Shown here piece after piece: positions 16,248 to 23,729 of a stretch of 40,138 nucleotides of DNA. Within the stretch, counting starts at the first letter, position 1. Each line of letters starts with the position of its first letter. Under the pieces are notes generated by a model. It saw nothing but the letters and a program-made list of their open reading frames with translations. It searched no databases and was not told where the DNA came from. This DNA is from a virus: IMG/VR virus record IMGVR_UViG_3300005577_000057, positions 1-40,138 of that record; one strand, written 5' to 3'. Made by a program: the position numbers and the translations under genes.

Positions 16248-18098
16248 TTACCAGGTGGCGAGGGCTGTGCGCTGCCATGTGTTGGTGGCAACACAAACGT
16301 AGATGAAGCCGGACACGACGCGAATCTCGCCAGCGACGCCGGCGGCCGTGGCGCTAGCAGGTGCCGTACCTGGCGTGAGCGTCAGCGCAGTGGTGAAAAC
16401 GCCCGACCATCTCAGGTTGGCTTGGCCGAGCGACTTGGTGTTGTCCGCCCCCGGCCGGAAAGAGCTGGCGATGAACGAATAAGAGAAGGTCGGCACGCCA
16501 CCCACCGCCAGGTCGATGTGCAAGCCTCCTGCCTCGGCGCCCACGCCATTCCCGTAGATCGCTGGGCGGACCTTGGCGTAGACCGTCTTGGTCGCGGCTG
16601 CGTTGTTCGCCGACAGATCGATGCCGCCAATGGAGGTGCCGCCGCCAGCCGAAGATGGCGCGTAGGTCTCGATGGAAGAATCGGTGTTCGCGGGCGAGTA
16701 GAACTGCGCCCGGGTCATTCGGATTCCGTCCGGGTGGTCTGCCTGGAATAGGCGTGTAGGCACACCATCCAGGATGCCCAGGAATCCTGTTTGCGTTCCG
16801 CCTTTTTCGATCAGACCATTTACCGTCGAACAGCCAGTTACTGCATGAACACTAGATGCACCGGTTGTCTGGTAATCATTGTGATCCAACTCAATGTTCG
16901 TGCCATTGGTGAATGCAATGCAAGGTGTATTCAAGTTGGCAATGATGAAATTCACCGACACTTTTACATTAAAGCATTGCCCGACGCCTGTGCCATCAGA
17001 GTATCTGACCCCTGTGAACCGAATTGATTCGGTCGTGGCGTATTCAATTTCATTTCCAACGAGGTTCACTGCTCTTGCGCCAGCAAGCCACATGGCTCTT
17101 TCGCCACCATTGAAGTTGTTGTGAATGAAATTGTGGCTCACACCGCCATCATCAATGATGTTGCATTTATTTGCGTTGAACTGAGTCCGAGAAACGGTGA
17201 TTTGATTTGTAAAGCCATTCGCTGCAAGTGGGGTGTACGTTGAGCCATTAACCAGCCAAATTCCGCCCTCTCGATTCTGAGCGTATTCGCCCCGATCAAT
17301 TGTGGCAATCTCGGTTTGATCGAAGATCGTGCCATATTTAAAGCCAGAAACCCTCACGTTCTCCAAGTCAACATACGTGCCGCCAACGTCAACGAAACCG
17401 CCATCGGTGTTAGCGGCATGGGCATTCAATACGGCACAATTCCTGAGGCCCGAGTAAGCGCCGGTGCTGGAATTGATTGGGTTGCTAGACTTGAAGCCAG
17501 CGCCAGAATTGGTGAACTTGAAAACCGTTGCGCGCTTTCCTTTCCCTCGAAGCCTAACTTTATTCTTCCAGGCGATTGTCCTGGTGCACAAGAACTCTCC
17601 TCTCGGCCCTTCTAGCTCGGTGCCATCTGGCAGCAGGCTACAGAAGGAAATAGCGCGTTCGATGTCATCAGACGCGTCGTATGTACTTGTTCGATTGAGA
17701 ATGGCCGATCGCTCTGCTTTCGGAATGAAGTCAAACAACCGGACCGTCTCGGAGAACACCTCCCTCACATCACGCGGGTAGGTGCCAGTCCCTGAGAGCT
17801 GATATCCAAAACCGGCCGACGCATCGGGCAAAGCCAGTTCTGCCCTGGACGCCAGCCCTGACACATCCGTGGTTGACGGCGTGAACTGCGCGGATGCCCC
17901 TACGCCCTGGAGCGTCAACGTGACACCATCATCCGATCGGATGACTTGAGTGCCAATCGGGAAATCGCCGGAGCCCAGGGCGATACGCACGTTGATGGCG
18001 TCGATCTGGGCGCTCGTCAGCCGTGGCAGATCCTTGCGCTCATCGACGACGTCGGGCTCGACGACCCAGCCCACGCCGGGAACAAGTACAGCGGTCAC
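16248..18098 (-). CDS. Tailspike / receptor-binding protein with beta-helix-like body
   Basis: 616 aa from the GTG at 18098, which overlaps the previous stop as GTGA; the longer open frame upstream reads through another gene. The N-terminal 70 residues (PGVGWVVEPDVVDERKDLPR, then SAQIDAINVRIALGSGDFPI) probably anchor it. Residues about 115-520 contain the Asn/Gly/Thr-rich repeating pattern of a right-handed beta-helix spike (LENVRVSGFKYGTIF, QITVSRTQFNANKCNIIDDG, IELDHNDYQTT). The C-terminus ends in GFIYVCVATNTWQRTALATW, a common spike terminal module. It probably binds or degrades a surface polysaccharide. The stretch 16800-17700 is clearly more A+T-rich than its neighbours, suggesting recent acquisition. 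A spike gene between connector and scaffold is out of place for a T7-type map. Confidence 0.82.
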   Translation of the reverse strand: MTAVLVPGVGWVVEPDVVDERKDLPRLTSAQIDAINVRIALGSGDFPIGTQVIRSDDGVTLTLQGVGASAQFTPSTTDVSGLASRAELALPDASAGFGYQLSGTGTYPRDVREVFSETVRLFDFIPKAERSAILNRTSTYDASDDIERAISFCSLLPDGTELEGPRGEFLCTRTIAWKNKVRLRGKGKRATVFKFTNSGAGFKSSNPINSSTGAYSGLRNCAVLNAHAANTDGGFVDVGGTYVDLENVRVSGFKYGTIFDQTEIATIDRGEYAQNREGGIWLVNGSTYTPLAANGFTNQITVSRTQFNANKCNIIDDGGVSHNFIHNNFNGGERAMWLAGARAVNLVGNEIEYATTESIRFTGVRYSDGTGVGQCFNVKVSVNFIIANLNTPCIAFTNGTNIELDHNDYQTTGASSVHAVTGCSTVNGLIEKGGTQTGFLGILDGVPTRLFQADHPDGIRMTRAQFYSPANTDSSIETYAPSSAGGGTSIGGIDLSANNAAATKTVYAKVRPAIYGNGVGAEAGGLHIDLAVGGVPTFSYSFIASSFRPGADNTKSLGQANLRWSGVFTTALTLTPGTAPASATAAGVAGEIRVVSGFIYVCVATNTWQRTALATW

Positions 18099-19000
18099 AG
18101 GGTCACTCCGGTCTTGCTGGCCATCCAGCGCTCGCACAACGACAGTTCGCTGGCAGAAAGAAGGCGGCCGATGACGATCAGTCCATACAGGCGGCCGGTG
18201 AATGGGTTGCTCGTGGCGTTGCGCCGAAAGACGTTCAGCGTGGCGCTGAGAAACTTGGCCGAACCGCTGGCGGTGGCCTGGCTGCTGGTCTGCACACCAT
18301 TGACGCGCAGCTTTGCGCTTGGATCGGCGGTGCCATCGAACACCCCCGTGACGACCCGAGAGGCTGGAGAGACCTGACCTGCGGCATTGACCGCCGATTT
18401 GATTGCGCCGGTGTTGATGGTGGCACCGAAGTTGTCGAAGCCCGGGCTCGTCGGTCCATTGAGCGCGAAGGTTCCCACGTTGCCGAAAGAGGCGCTGTGC
18501 TCGCAGATCACTGCCGTCGATGCGTCGCTCTCCTTGCGCACGCCAGCGATGACCGTGGCCTGAGACGTGGCGCTCAAGTCCAGCGGAGCGAGTGATTGCC
18601 AAAAGTCATCGACGCCATCGGCCTGCGCCCAGTGCAGCACACCGTCGGTGCGGTACATAGGCATGCTCGCCGCCACAGATGTGCCAAGCCCATTGCTTGA
18701 GCCGGCGCGGTCATTGATCCTGGCGAACGGCTGGCCGTCTGCAGTCACTGCCGTCGTACCGGCGAAGTTCTGGAATCGGGCCGCGGATAGGCTCAGGTCG
18801 GCCCAGAACTTCGCGTCGGACAAGGCTGAGATGAAGTTGGACAGCTGCACGTCCAACGTCTCGGGTTTAGGGATCGGATCTACGATGTAGCCGGAGCCCG
18901 TGAGCGTGGCCGTATAGCCAGGCGCCGGTAGCCCGCTCTTGGGGTTGATGATCGGGTCGACCAGCCACCCCGCGCCCGTGAGCGATGCGTTGTAGCTCAT
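18095..19000 (-). CDS. Lectin/LamG-like adhesin of the virion
   Basis: 301 aa overlapping the connector stop (ATGA) and the tailspike start (GTGA). The N-terminus has two related repeats, TGAGWLVDPIINPKSGLPAP and TGSGYIVDPIPKPE. Residues about 60-300 look like a concanavalin/LamG jelly roll: QADGVDDFWQSLAPLDLSAT, then beta strands such as ATVIAGVRKE and RVVTGVFDGTADPSAKLRVN, then FTGRLYGLIVIGRLLSASEL and the ERWMASKTGVTL ending typical of LamG-like phage proteins. It probably binds a glycan and works with the adjacent spike. Confidence 0.75.
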   Translation of the reverse strand: MSYNASLTGAGWLVDPIINPKSGLPAPGYTATLTGSGYIVDPIPKPETLDVQLSNFISALSDAKFWADLSLSAARFQNFAGTTAVTADGQPFARINDRAGSSNGLGTSVAASMPMYRTDGVLHWAQADGVDDFWQSLAPLDLSATSQATVIAGVRKESDASTAVICEHSASFGNVGTFALNGPTSPGFDNFGATINTGAIKSAVNAAGQVSPASRVVTGVFDGTADPSAKLRVNGVQTSSQATASGSAKFLSATLNVFRRNATSNPFTGRLYGLIVIGRLLSASELSLCERWMASKTGVTL

Positions 19001-20634
19001 CCTTGCTTCCCTGCGGCCTCGATGGCCACCTCGCCGGCCTTCTGCTGCATCTCCTGCTGCTGGGCTGCCTGCTGAGCCTGCTGGCGGTTGCGGTTGTCCA
19101 TCTCGCGTTTCTCCAGCAGCTGATCCGGGCCGCGCAGGAGCTTGGCGGGCACACCCAGGGCCAGGCCCTTGGCATACATCGCGGCGTCGAGGTTCATGCC
19201 GTCGAGCAGCGTCATGTCGCCCGTGCTGGCAGCGGCGGCGAACAGGCCGGCGGCGTACTGGTCGATCGCCGTGACCTCCTCGAGCTTCTGGCTGCGCGCG
19301 AGGGGCGAGATGTACTTGACCGTGTAGTCGCCATCGAGCAGGCCCTCGGGCACCTCACCCAGCGTGGCAGTCAGCGCGCCGCCGCGGAATGCGATGTTGA
19401 AGCAGCGCTCGACCAGCACCTGCAGGAACTCCGACTGCAGCCGGCCGAGAATGGGCGCCATCAGCTGGCGGATCTGGCTCATGTTCTGGCTGATCTCGGT
19501 GGCGCTGCGCACCGGGCCGCCCACGGGCGTGAGCATGTCGCTCATCAGCGTCTTGCGGATGGACTGGCGCAGCTGGTCGGCCTTGGAGAAGCTGACGTTG
19601 AAGTCCGCGCCGGTCTCTAGCGGGGCCATGCTGTCGAGCGTGGCCATCATGACGATCTTGCGCGGGCCGATACGCACGGTGCGCGGGTTGAGCACGCCGT
19701 CGTCGACCGCCTTCCACATGCCGCCGATCGAGATGTCCAGGCTCATCAGCTCCATGCGGAGGATGTCGTTGAGCGTCTTGACGTCGGGCAGCACGTTCGA
19801 GCCGATGCCGGTGGCATAGGGCGTGCCGGGGATCAGGCGCCAGCGCGGCACGGCGCAGGGGAACTCGTGATAGCCCGACTCGCGCAGGATGTGCTTCTTC
19901 GCGCGCTCCTCGTGCACCGACTGCCACGGCAGGTTCTTCGCGAGCTTGCCCGAGGCGCCGCGCCGTGGCTCGATGGTCCACAGCAGGTCGACCTTCTCCG
20001 TGAGCTTGCCGTCGTCGAACTTCTTGCGCGTCTCCTCGCTCACCTTGTCGTGGCCGTACTCAGCAACGAGCTGCTCGACGGTCATCGAGAAGTTGCGGTA
20101 GATGGTGTCGACCCGGCCGGCGGGCCGTGAGCTGGCGACGTAGCACTGAAACAGGGGCCACTGCTCGAAGTTGTAGCCGCCGATGGGCCGGCCCTGCTCA
20201 TCCTTGGCCTCGTCGATGTAGAGCACGAACCAGCCAGCGGGGATCAGGTCGCTGTAGCACTCGCCCGAGACCGCACCGAAGCCGGCGCTGTGGATGTGTT
20301 CAAAGAGGAACTGGGCGGCGCCGTCCATCCACTGGGTGGAGAGCTCATCCTCCTGGCCGGCATCCAGGCCGAACCAGCGGGAGTTCTCCGGCGTCATCCA
20401 CGAGGAAATGTTGCTCTTGAGCACCTCGGCCGAGTCGATCGCGGTCGAGTCGTACAGGCGTGCGCGCTGTGCGGCGGAGGTGCCGGCGTTGGAGTCGGTG
20501 GAGTCGTTGAACCAGCCGATCGCACGCTCGGGCGCCAGGTACTCGAACACCTCCCTCCAGATGTGGTCGGACTGCTCCCGCTGACTGCGCAGCTGCGTGA
20601 AGCGGCGCTCGATCTTGTCGGCCAGTTCGCTCAT
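18997..20634 (-). CDS. Head-tail connector (portal), T7 gp8-like
   Basis: 545 aa, close to T7 gp8 (536 aa). The pattern of the podovirus connector family is clear: an N-terminal helix with RSQREQSDHIWREVFEYLAP, the segment LYDSTAIDSAEVLKSNISSWMTP, then YATGIGSNVLPDVKTLNDI and a Gln-rich C-terminal helix (RNRQQAQQAAQQQEMQQKAG). Twelve copies form the portal vertex through which DNA enters and leaves. The ATG at 20634 directly abuts the upstream TAG stop. The stop overlaps the lectin-like gene. Confidence 0.92.
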   Translation of the reverse strand: MSELADKIERRFTQLRSQREQSDHIWREVFEYLAPERAIGWFNDSTDSNAGTSAAQRARLYDSTAIDSAEVLKSNISSWMTPENSRWFGLDAGQEDELSTQWMDGAAQFLFEHIHSAGFGAVSGECYSDLIPAGWFVLYIDEAKDEQGRPIGGYNFEQWPLFQCYVASSRPAGRVDTIYRNFSMTVEQLVAEYGHDKVSEETRKKFDDGKLTEKVDLLWTIEPRRGASGKLAKNLPWQSVHEERAKKHILRESGYHEFPCAVPRWRLIPGTPYATGIGSNVLPDVKTLNDILRMELMSLDISIGGMWKAVDDGVLNPRTVRIGPRKIVMMATLDSMAPLETGADFNVSFSKADQLRQSIRKTLMSDMLTPVGGPVRSATEISQNMSQIRQLMAPILGRLQSEFLQVLVERCFNIAFRGGALTATLGEVPEGLLDGDYTVKYISPLARSQKLEEVTAIDQYAAGLFAAAASTGDMTLLDGMNLDAAMYAKGLALGVPAKLLRGPDQLLEKREMDNRNRQQAQQAAQQQEMQQKAGEVAIEAAGKQG

Positions 20635-20838
20635 CTATTGCCCGAGGGTGGTCTTGCCGTAGCTCAGCGCGGACGAGGTGCCCGCGCCCGTGGAGAGCGC
20701 CGACTTGTTGCGGTTGGTGCGGCGCACGGCAGCGTCGGCGTTGGCCTTGGACGCAGCTTCAGCGGCTGCCTCGTCGGCGGCCACCTGGGGATCGACGCGC
20801 GCCGGTGCGACGGGCGTAGGCTTGGCGCCGCCGCACAT
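20635..20838 (-). CDS. Small MCGG-type head protein, 67 aa
   Basis: 67 aa beginning MCGGAKPTPVAPARVDPQVA and ending SALSYGKTTLGQ. A short Cys-containing, Pro-rich start and a Thr-Gly-Leu-rich end recur in small phage proteins located next to connector genes; their role in head-tail assembly is not known to me. The stop abuts the connector ATG, so translation is probably coupled. Confidence 0.65.
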   Translation of the reverse strand: MCGGAKPTPVAPARVDPQVAADEAAAEAASKANADAAVRRTNRNKSALSTGAGTSSALSYGKTTLGQ

Positions 20839-20840
20839 GA

Positions 20841-21176
20841 TCAGAGCTTCGCGGCGCGGTCGGTCGGGTGCACGGCCGGCACGAACCAGCCTTCATCGGT
20901 CAGCACCGGGATCGACGGGTTCTGCTTCTGCACCGCCTTCATGGTGGGCAGCTCGACAGCCTCGGCCATGCTCGCGGTCTGGTTCTTGCCCAGCTGGGCG
21001 ACGAGGGAGCGCAGCTCGGCCATCTCGCGATCTTGGCGGGCGACCTTGTCTTCGAGCGACTCGTCGGCGGAGGCGGCCTGGGGACGCAGTGCGGAAGCCA
21101 CGTCGTCGCGCAGGCTCGGCTCGTCGGTGTCGCGGGGATTGGTGCCGGGAACGGCGGGGGATGCGGTGCGGGACAT
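20841..21176 (-). CDS. First late gene, 111 aa, unknown head-region protein
   Basis: 111 aa from the ATG at 21176 with an AGGAG ribosome site; the open frame extends upstream but without another supported start. It has a disordered N-terminus (MSRTASPAVPGTNPRDTDEP), a short coiled-coil candidate (SLEDKVARQDREMAELRSLV) and a more ordered C-terminus with DEGWFVPAVHP. It is the first gene downstream of the 34-bp element copy C, so it opens the late region. No family recognised. Confidence 0.65.
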   Translation of the reverse strand: MSRTASPAVPGTNPRDTDEPSLRDDVASALRPQAASADESLEDKVARQDREMAELRSLVAQLGKNQTASMAEAVELPTMKAVQKQNPSIPVLTDEGWFVPAVHPTDRAAKL

Positions 21177-21200
21177 GGCAGCTCCTGGGAATGGACGCCG

Positions 21201-21234
21201 CAATGTCCCGCGTTGGGGTGTCTGAATCCCGTCT
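21201..21234 (-). repeat. 34-bp late element, copy C (head of late region)
   Basis: On the minus strand this begins AGACGGGATTCAGACACCCC and ends in GGGACATTG. It overlaps the last two bases of the stop codon of the winged-helix gene and ends 24 bp before the first late gene. It shares the first 13 bases exactly with copies A and B, and its 34-bp frame matches B at the same spacing. Confidence 0.7.
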
Positions 21235-21703
21235 ATTGCTTGGGCTGGAGCCCGTCGAGCTGGCGGATCAGGTCCGCCGCTTTTTGCGCCAACATGACTC
21301 GCGGGACGTGCTGGGCCAGAGTACGGCGCCGTGACTCCTTCCATGCAGCACGAAGACTCGACCGAATGGCCTGATGCCCCTCACCGCACCATGCATCAAA
21401 CGCTGCATCGTCTTCAGCATTCTCGGCCTGCAGCTTCAGCGCCCACGACTCTAGCCTCGTCAGTTTGTTTTTTTCCTCGGCCTGCCTCACCCTGAGTCGG
21501 CTACGTTTGGCCTGGTAGTCCTTGCCCCGCCGCGTAAGCTCGTAGCTTGCCGGGGTTCCCTCGATAAAGTGGTTCGCCCTCAGGCTTCGAATCGCGCCCT
21601 TCAGGTCCGCTGCAGGCAGTTCTAGTTGCTCCGCCATATCAGCCACCGACATGGCGGATCTGGCTGCGAGAAGGTTCAGCATGGCTTCCGACTTGTTCTT
21701 CAT
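21233..21703 (-). CDS. Winged-helix DNA-binding protein, candidate late regulator
   Basis: 156 aa with an AAGGAG ribosome site before the ATG at 21703. Residues 1-65 form a winged helix: MSVADMAEQLELPAADLKGA as the helix-turn-helix and ANHFIEGTPASYELTRRGKD as the wing. Residues 65-150 are basic and helical (RSRLRVRQAEEKNKLTRLES). It is the last gene of the early operon and lies immediately before the first late gene and element C, the position of a late activator or antiterminator in many temperate phages. A shorter protein of similar layout is encoded at 23726-24097. The regulatory role is inferred from position. Confidence 0.65.
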   Translation of the reverse strand: MKNKSEAMLNLLAARSAMSVADMAEQLELPAADLKGAIRSLRANHFIEGTPASYELTRRGKDYQAKRSRLRVRQAEEKNKLTRLESWALKLQAENAEDDAAFDAWCGEGHQAIRSSLRAAWKESRRRTLAQHVPRVMLAQKAADLIRQLDGLQPKQ

Positions 21704-21739
21704 GATGGGCTCCTTTGGTTCATGGGTCTTCTTTGGTCT

Positions 21740-22018
21740 TTATCGAAATTGTGCAGCCGACAGCGTGCGCCCCACTCGCATCGGCAGGTCGTCCCTCCGC
21801 TTTTGCTCCACCGAGCACCACAGGTCGATCAGGCTCTCCCCGATCTGGTGGCTCGGCTCCTGCCCCATGTTCTTCCAGTTGAGGATCGTGGTGCGCTTGC
21901 TGCCGATCGCTCCGGCAATGGCCGCGTGGGTGTAGCCGTGGCGCTCCAGCATAACGATCACGTGCCACCAGGAGACGGAGGGTCGCAAACGTGTGCGCGC
22001 GCGCGAGGGGATCAGCAT
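21740..22018 (-). CDS. Helix-turn-helix protein, 92 aa
   Basis: 92 aa from the ATG at 22018, overlapping the previous gene by 7 bp. The central part reads as a helix-turn-helix: WWHVIVMLERHGYTHAAIAG then AIGSKRTTILNWKNMGQEPS. This resembles small phage regulators that pair a recognition helix with a conserved WK. It is near the end of the early operon, so a regulatory or replication-linked role is likely. No specific family is assigned. Confidence 0.65.
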   Translation of the reverse strand: MLIPSRARTRLRPSVSWWHVIVMLERHGYTHAAIAGAIGSKRTTILNWKNMGQEPSHQIGESLIDLWCSVEQKRRDDLPMRVGRTLSAAQFR

Positions 22019-22230
22019 TGGCGCCTCACCTTCCTCTTCTTCCGTGGCTTCTCGTCCTTGAGTCCAGCCATCTCCTTGCGCAGCTCGGACGGCCACCACT
22101 CCTCGAACAGGCTCACGTCCTTGCCGTAGGGCACGTACCATTTGCCCAGGGCGGCATCCCATCGAGCCCCCAGTGCCTTCACGCGGTCCTTCTGGTGGAA
22201 GGGCACGAAGATGTACAGCTGCGCGTTCAT
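22012..22230 (-). CDS. DUF5710-domain protein, 72 aa
   Basis: 72 aa from the ATG at 22230, inside a longer open frame whose upstream part belongs to another gene. The pattern LYIFVPFHQKDRVKALGARW, then DAALGKWYVP, is the DUF5710 signature, a short module found in DNA primase/helicase and toprim-associated proteins. The C-terminus is very basic (KDEKPRKKRKVRRQC), consistent with nucleic-acid binding. The start overlaps the stop of the Ref-like gene by 4 bp (ATGA). Confidence 0.72.
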   Translation of the reverse strand: MNAQLYIFVPFHQKDRVKALGARWDAALGKWYVPYGKDVSLFEEWWPSELRKEMAGLKDEKPRKKRKVRRQC

Positions 22231-22493
22231 GCGGATAGCTCCCTGATGGTCTCGTTGATCGCGGACAGCTCGGACACCTTGCGCAGCTTCCAGCGCAGTC
22301 GGGTGCCGTGCCATCCCTCGGGTCCGCGGTGGCAGGCTGTGCACAGCGGCATGGATGCGAACCACAGGCCTTGCTCGGGCTCGTGGACTTCGCTGGGGCC
22401 CTCTGCCTTGCACACGATGCAGGGCATGGCGGCGATGCGCTCGATGTGGCGGCGCTCGGCGGCGGTGGGGGCGGGCTTGTTCTTGCTACGCAT
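22227..22493 (-). CDS. Ref/HNH-like zinc-binding nuclease candidate
   Basis: 88 aa starting MRSKNKPAPTAAERRHIERI. It has a CIVC pair (residues 25-28), a His in EVHEPEQGLWF and a second site CTACHRGPEGWHG, followed by a charged helix. This layout (CxxC, His, then CxxCH...H) is that of phage P1 Ref-type and related HNH-fold proteins that cut RecA-bound or branched DNA. It sits next to NinB and a VRR-NUC nuclease, supporting a recombination role. The exact family is tentative. Confidence 0.65.
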   Translation of the reverse strand: MRSKNKPAPTAAERRHIERIAAMPCIVCKAEGPSEVHEPEQGLWFASMPLCTACHRGPEGWHGTRLRWKLRKVSELSAINETIRELSA

Positions 22494-22881
22494 GGCCGCC
22501 CACCCCGTTCTGCGCCATGAAGGCGATCGTGTATTCGATGAGGCTCGAGCTGCGCTTCTTCGACATCAGGGCGGTGCTCTCGCGCAGGTTCACGAATTCG
22601 CCCTCGATGCCGGGCATCATGTCGGCGCCCTCCTTCGTGGCGACCGCATGGCCGGAGACCAGCAGCACCTTCCACTGCGCGAGGGTTCGCTCCTTCCCGC
22701 ACCACGGCAGCCCCGACTTGGCGATCTCACCGCACAGGGCGTGGAACATCGCGTTCTGGTCTGCGTTGCGGCTCGGCTCGGAGATGACCACCTGGGCGCC
22801 GTCTGGTGCACCCCAGATCGCGTCGATGGCGCGCTGGCGCACGTCGTTGCTCACCAGGCGCAGGACTCGCTTGTCCATCAT
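22486..22881 (-). CDS. ninB: NinB-like recombination protein
   Basis: 131 aa. The ATG at 22881 was chosen because it overlaps the VRR-NUC stop (ATGA); a second ATG follows directly at 22878. The pattern of the NinB family is clear: an N-terminal strand (DKRVLRLVSNDVRQRAIDAI), then RNADQNAMFHALCGEIAKSG, then a TLAQWKVLLVSGHA helix and a C-terminal SSSLIEYTIAFMAQNGV. NinB binds single-stranded DNA and acts in lambda-type recombination as a RecFOR substitute. It is flanked by two nuclease candidates. Confidence 0.85.
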   Translation of the reverse strand: MMDKRVLRLVSNDVRQRAIDAIWGAPDGAQVVISEPSRNADQNAMFHALCGEIAKSGLPWCGKERTLAQWKVLLVSGHAVATKEGADMMPGIEGEFVNLRESTALMSKKRSSSLIEYTIAFMAQNGVGGHA

Positions 22882-23168
22882 GAAAGCACCCCCACGGCTT
22901 GCAGGGCGCTGGGCGTGGAGTCGACCACGTAGAGGGGCATGCCCGCCCACTCCTTGTGGAACAGCTCCTGGTGCGGTGTCAGCTTGCGGGCGGATGGCAC
23001 CTTGGCGCCGTCCTTGACCTCCAGCAGCACGAGGCGGCCCTTCCAGCCGCACAGCAGGTCGGGGACACCGCTGCCCACCGGTGCGAGGCTCAGCACCAGC
23101 ACACCCATGGTGCGGAGGTCAGCGACGATCTGCGCCTGGTTTGCATCCAGCTTCGCTGCCCTCCTCAC
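22878..23168 (-). CDS. VRR-NUC / Holliday-junction-resolvase-fold nuclease
   Basis: 96 aa from the GTG at 23168, preferred over a GTG at 23183 because it overlaps the stop of the small lipoprotein-like gene (GTGA) and has a GGGGGAG ribosome site. The fold signature is GVPDLLCGWKGRLVLLEVKD, giving Asp and Glu-x-Lys of a PD-(D/E)xK active site, followed by LTPHQELFHKEWAG. Such phage VRR-NUC proteins cut branched or flap DNA. Clustered with ninB and the Ref-like gene. Confidence 0.82.
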   Translation of the reverse strand: MRRAAKLDANQAQIVADLRTMGVLVLSLAPVGSGVPDLLCGWKGRLVLLEVKDGAKVPSARKLTPHQELFHKEWAGMPLYVVDSTPSALQAVGVLS

Positions 23169-23284
23169 TTGCAACTCCCCCACGCGGTAGGGTTGCCGTT
23201 GAGGGCGACGTTGGCACCCAGGGCGCAGGAGCAGGCACCCAGAACCACCAGAGCAGCGCCGATGATCCAGAGGATGGCTTTCAC
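23165..23284 (-). CDS. 39-aa lipoprotein-like/membrane peptide
   Basis: A 39-codon frame from the GTG at 23284 to TGA at 23165. It reads a short hydrophobic segment (AILWIIGAALVVLGACSCA) and then a small polar tail. Both ends overlap neighbours in GTGA form, which strongly suggests a real coupled gene. GACSC resembles a lipobox, so it could be a tiny lipoprotein or a one-pass membrane peptide. Function unknown. Confidence 0.6.
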   Translation of the reverse strand: MKAILWIIGAALVVLGACSCALGANVALNGNPTAWGSCK

Positions 23285-23466
23285 AACGCGTCCCTCCAAA
23301 GCTGAGCCGCGCTATCAGGGCCTTGCGCGATCCACAAGAAGGTGCAGGCGAAGCACATGCTGATGACGAACGGGACAGCCCAGATGCCGCGCCACAGGAT
23401 CAGCCACCACGGGTTGAGGCCATTGCCCGGCTTCTTGGGCCACATGAGTACGTCTTGCAGCTTCAT
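23281..23466 (-). CDS. Small membrane protein, 61 aa
   Basis: 61 aa from the ATG at 23466 (GGAGG seven bases upstream), overlapping the previous stop as TGATG. A Trp-rich amphipathic part (NPWWLILWRGIW) leads into a transmembrane helix (AVPFVISMCFACTFLWIAQG). Function unknown. With the adjacent 39-aa peptide it makes a pair of small membrane genes inside the recombination and replication operon. Confidence 0.6.
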   Translation of the reverse strand: MKLQDVLMWPKKPGNGLNPWWLILWRGIWAVPFVISMCFACTFLWIAQGPDSAAQLWRDAL

Positions 23467-23729
23467 CACAGCACCTCCGCTTTTGCGTTACTGATCCGTT
23501 CCGCCACCGCCCGCACCTCGGCGTGCACGGTCGCCACGTCCTCGCCCGGAAACGTCGCCTTGAGCGACTTGGTGTAGCTCGGCACGAGCATCCCCAGGCG
23601 CATGGACGAGTGGTAGAGCGGGCTCATGGCCATGGCACGCAGGGAGCACGCGCGGCAGGTCGAGCGGTAGAACGGCGAGTCAGCGCCGAACGCCGTGTCG
23701 TAGGTGCAGGTCTGGGTGGTGAAGGTCAT
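23466..23729 (-). CDS. Hypothetical protein, 87 aa, Cys-containing
   Basis: 87 aa starting MTFTTQTCTYDTAFGADSPF with a CRAC pair at 24-27 and a helical C-terminus (VHAEVRAVAERISNAKAEVL). Its start overlaps the stop of the winged-helix gene and its stop overlaps the next start, so it is a firm operon member. Family not recognised. Confidence 0.6.
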   Translation of the reverse strand: MTFTTQTCTYDTAFGADSPFYRSTCRACSLRAMAMSPLYHSSMRLGMLVPSYTKSLKATFPGEDVATVHAEVRAVAERISNAKAEVL

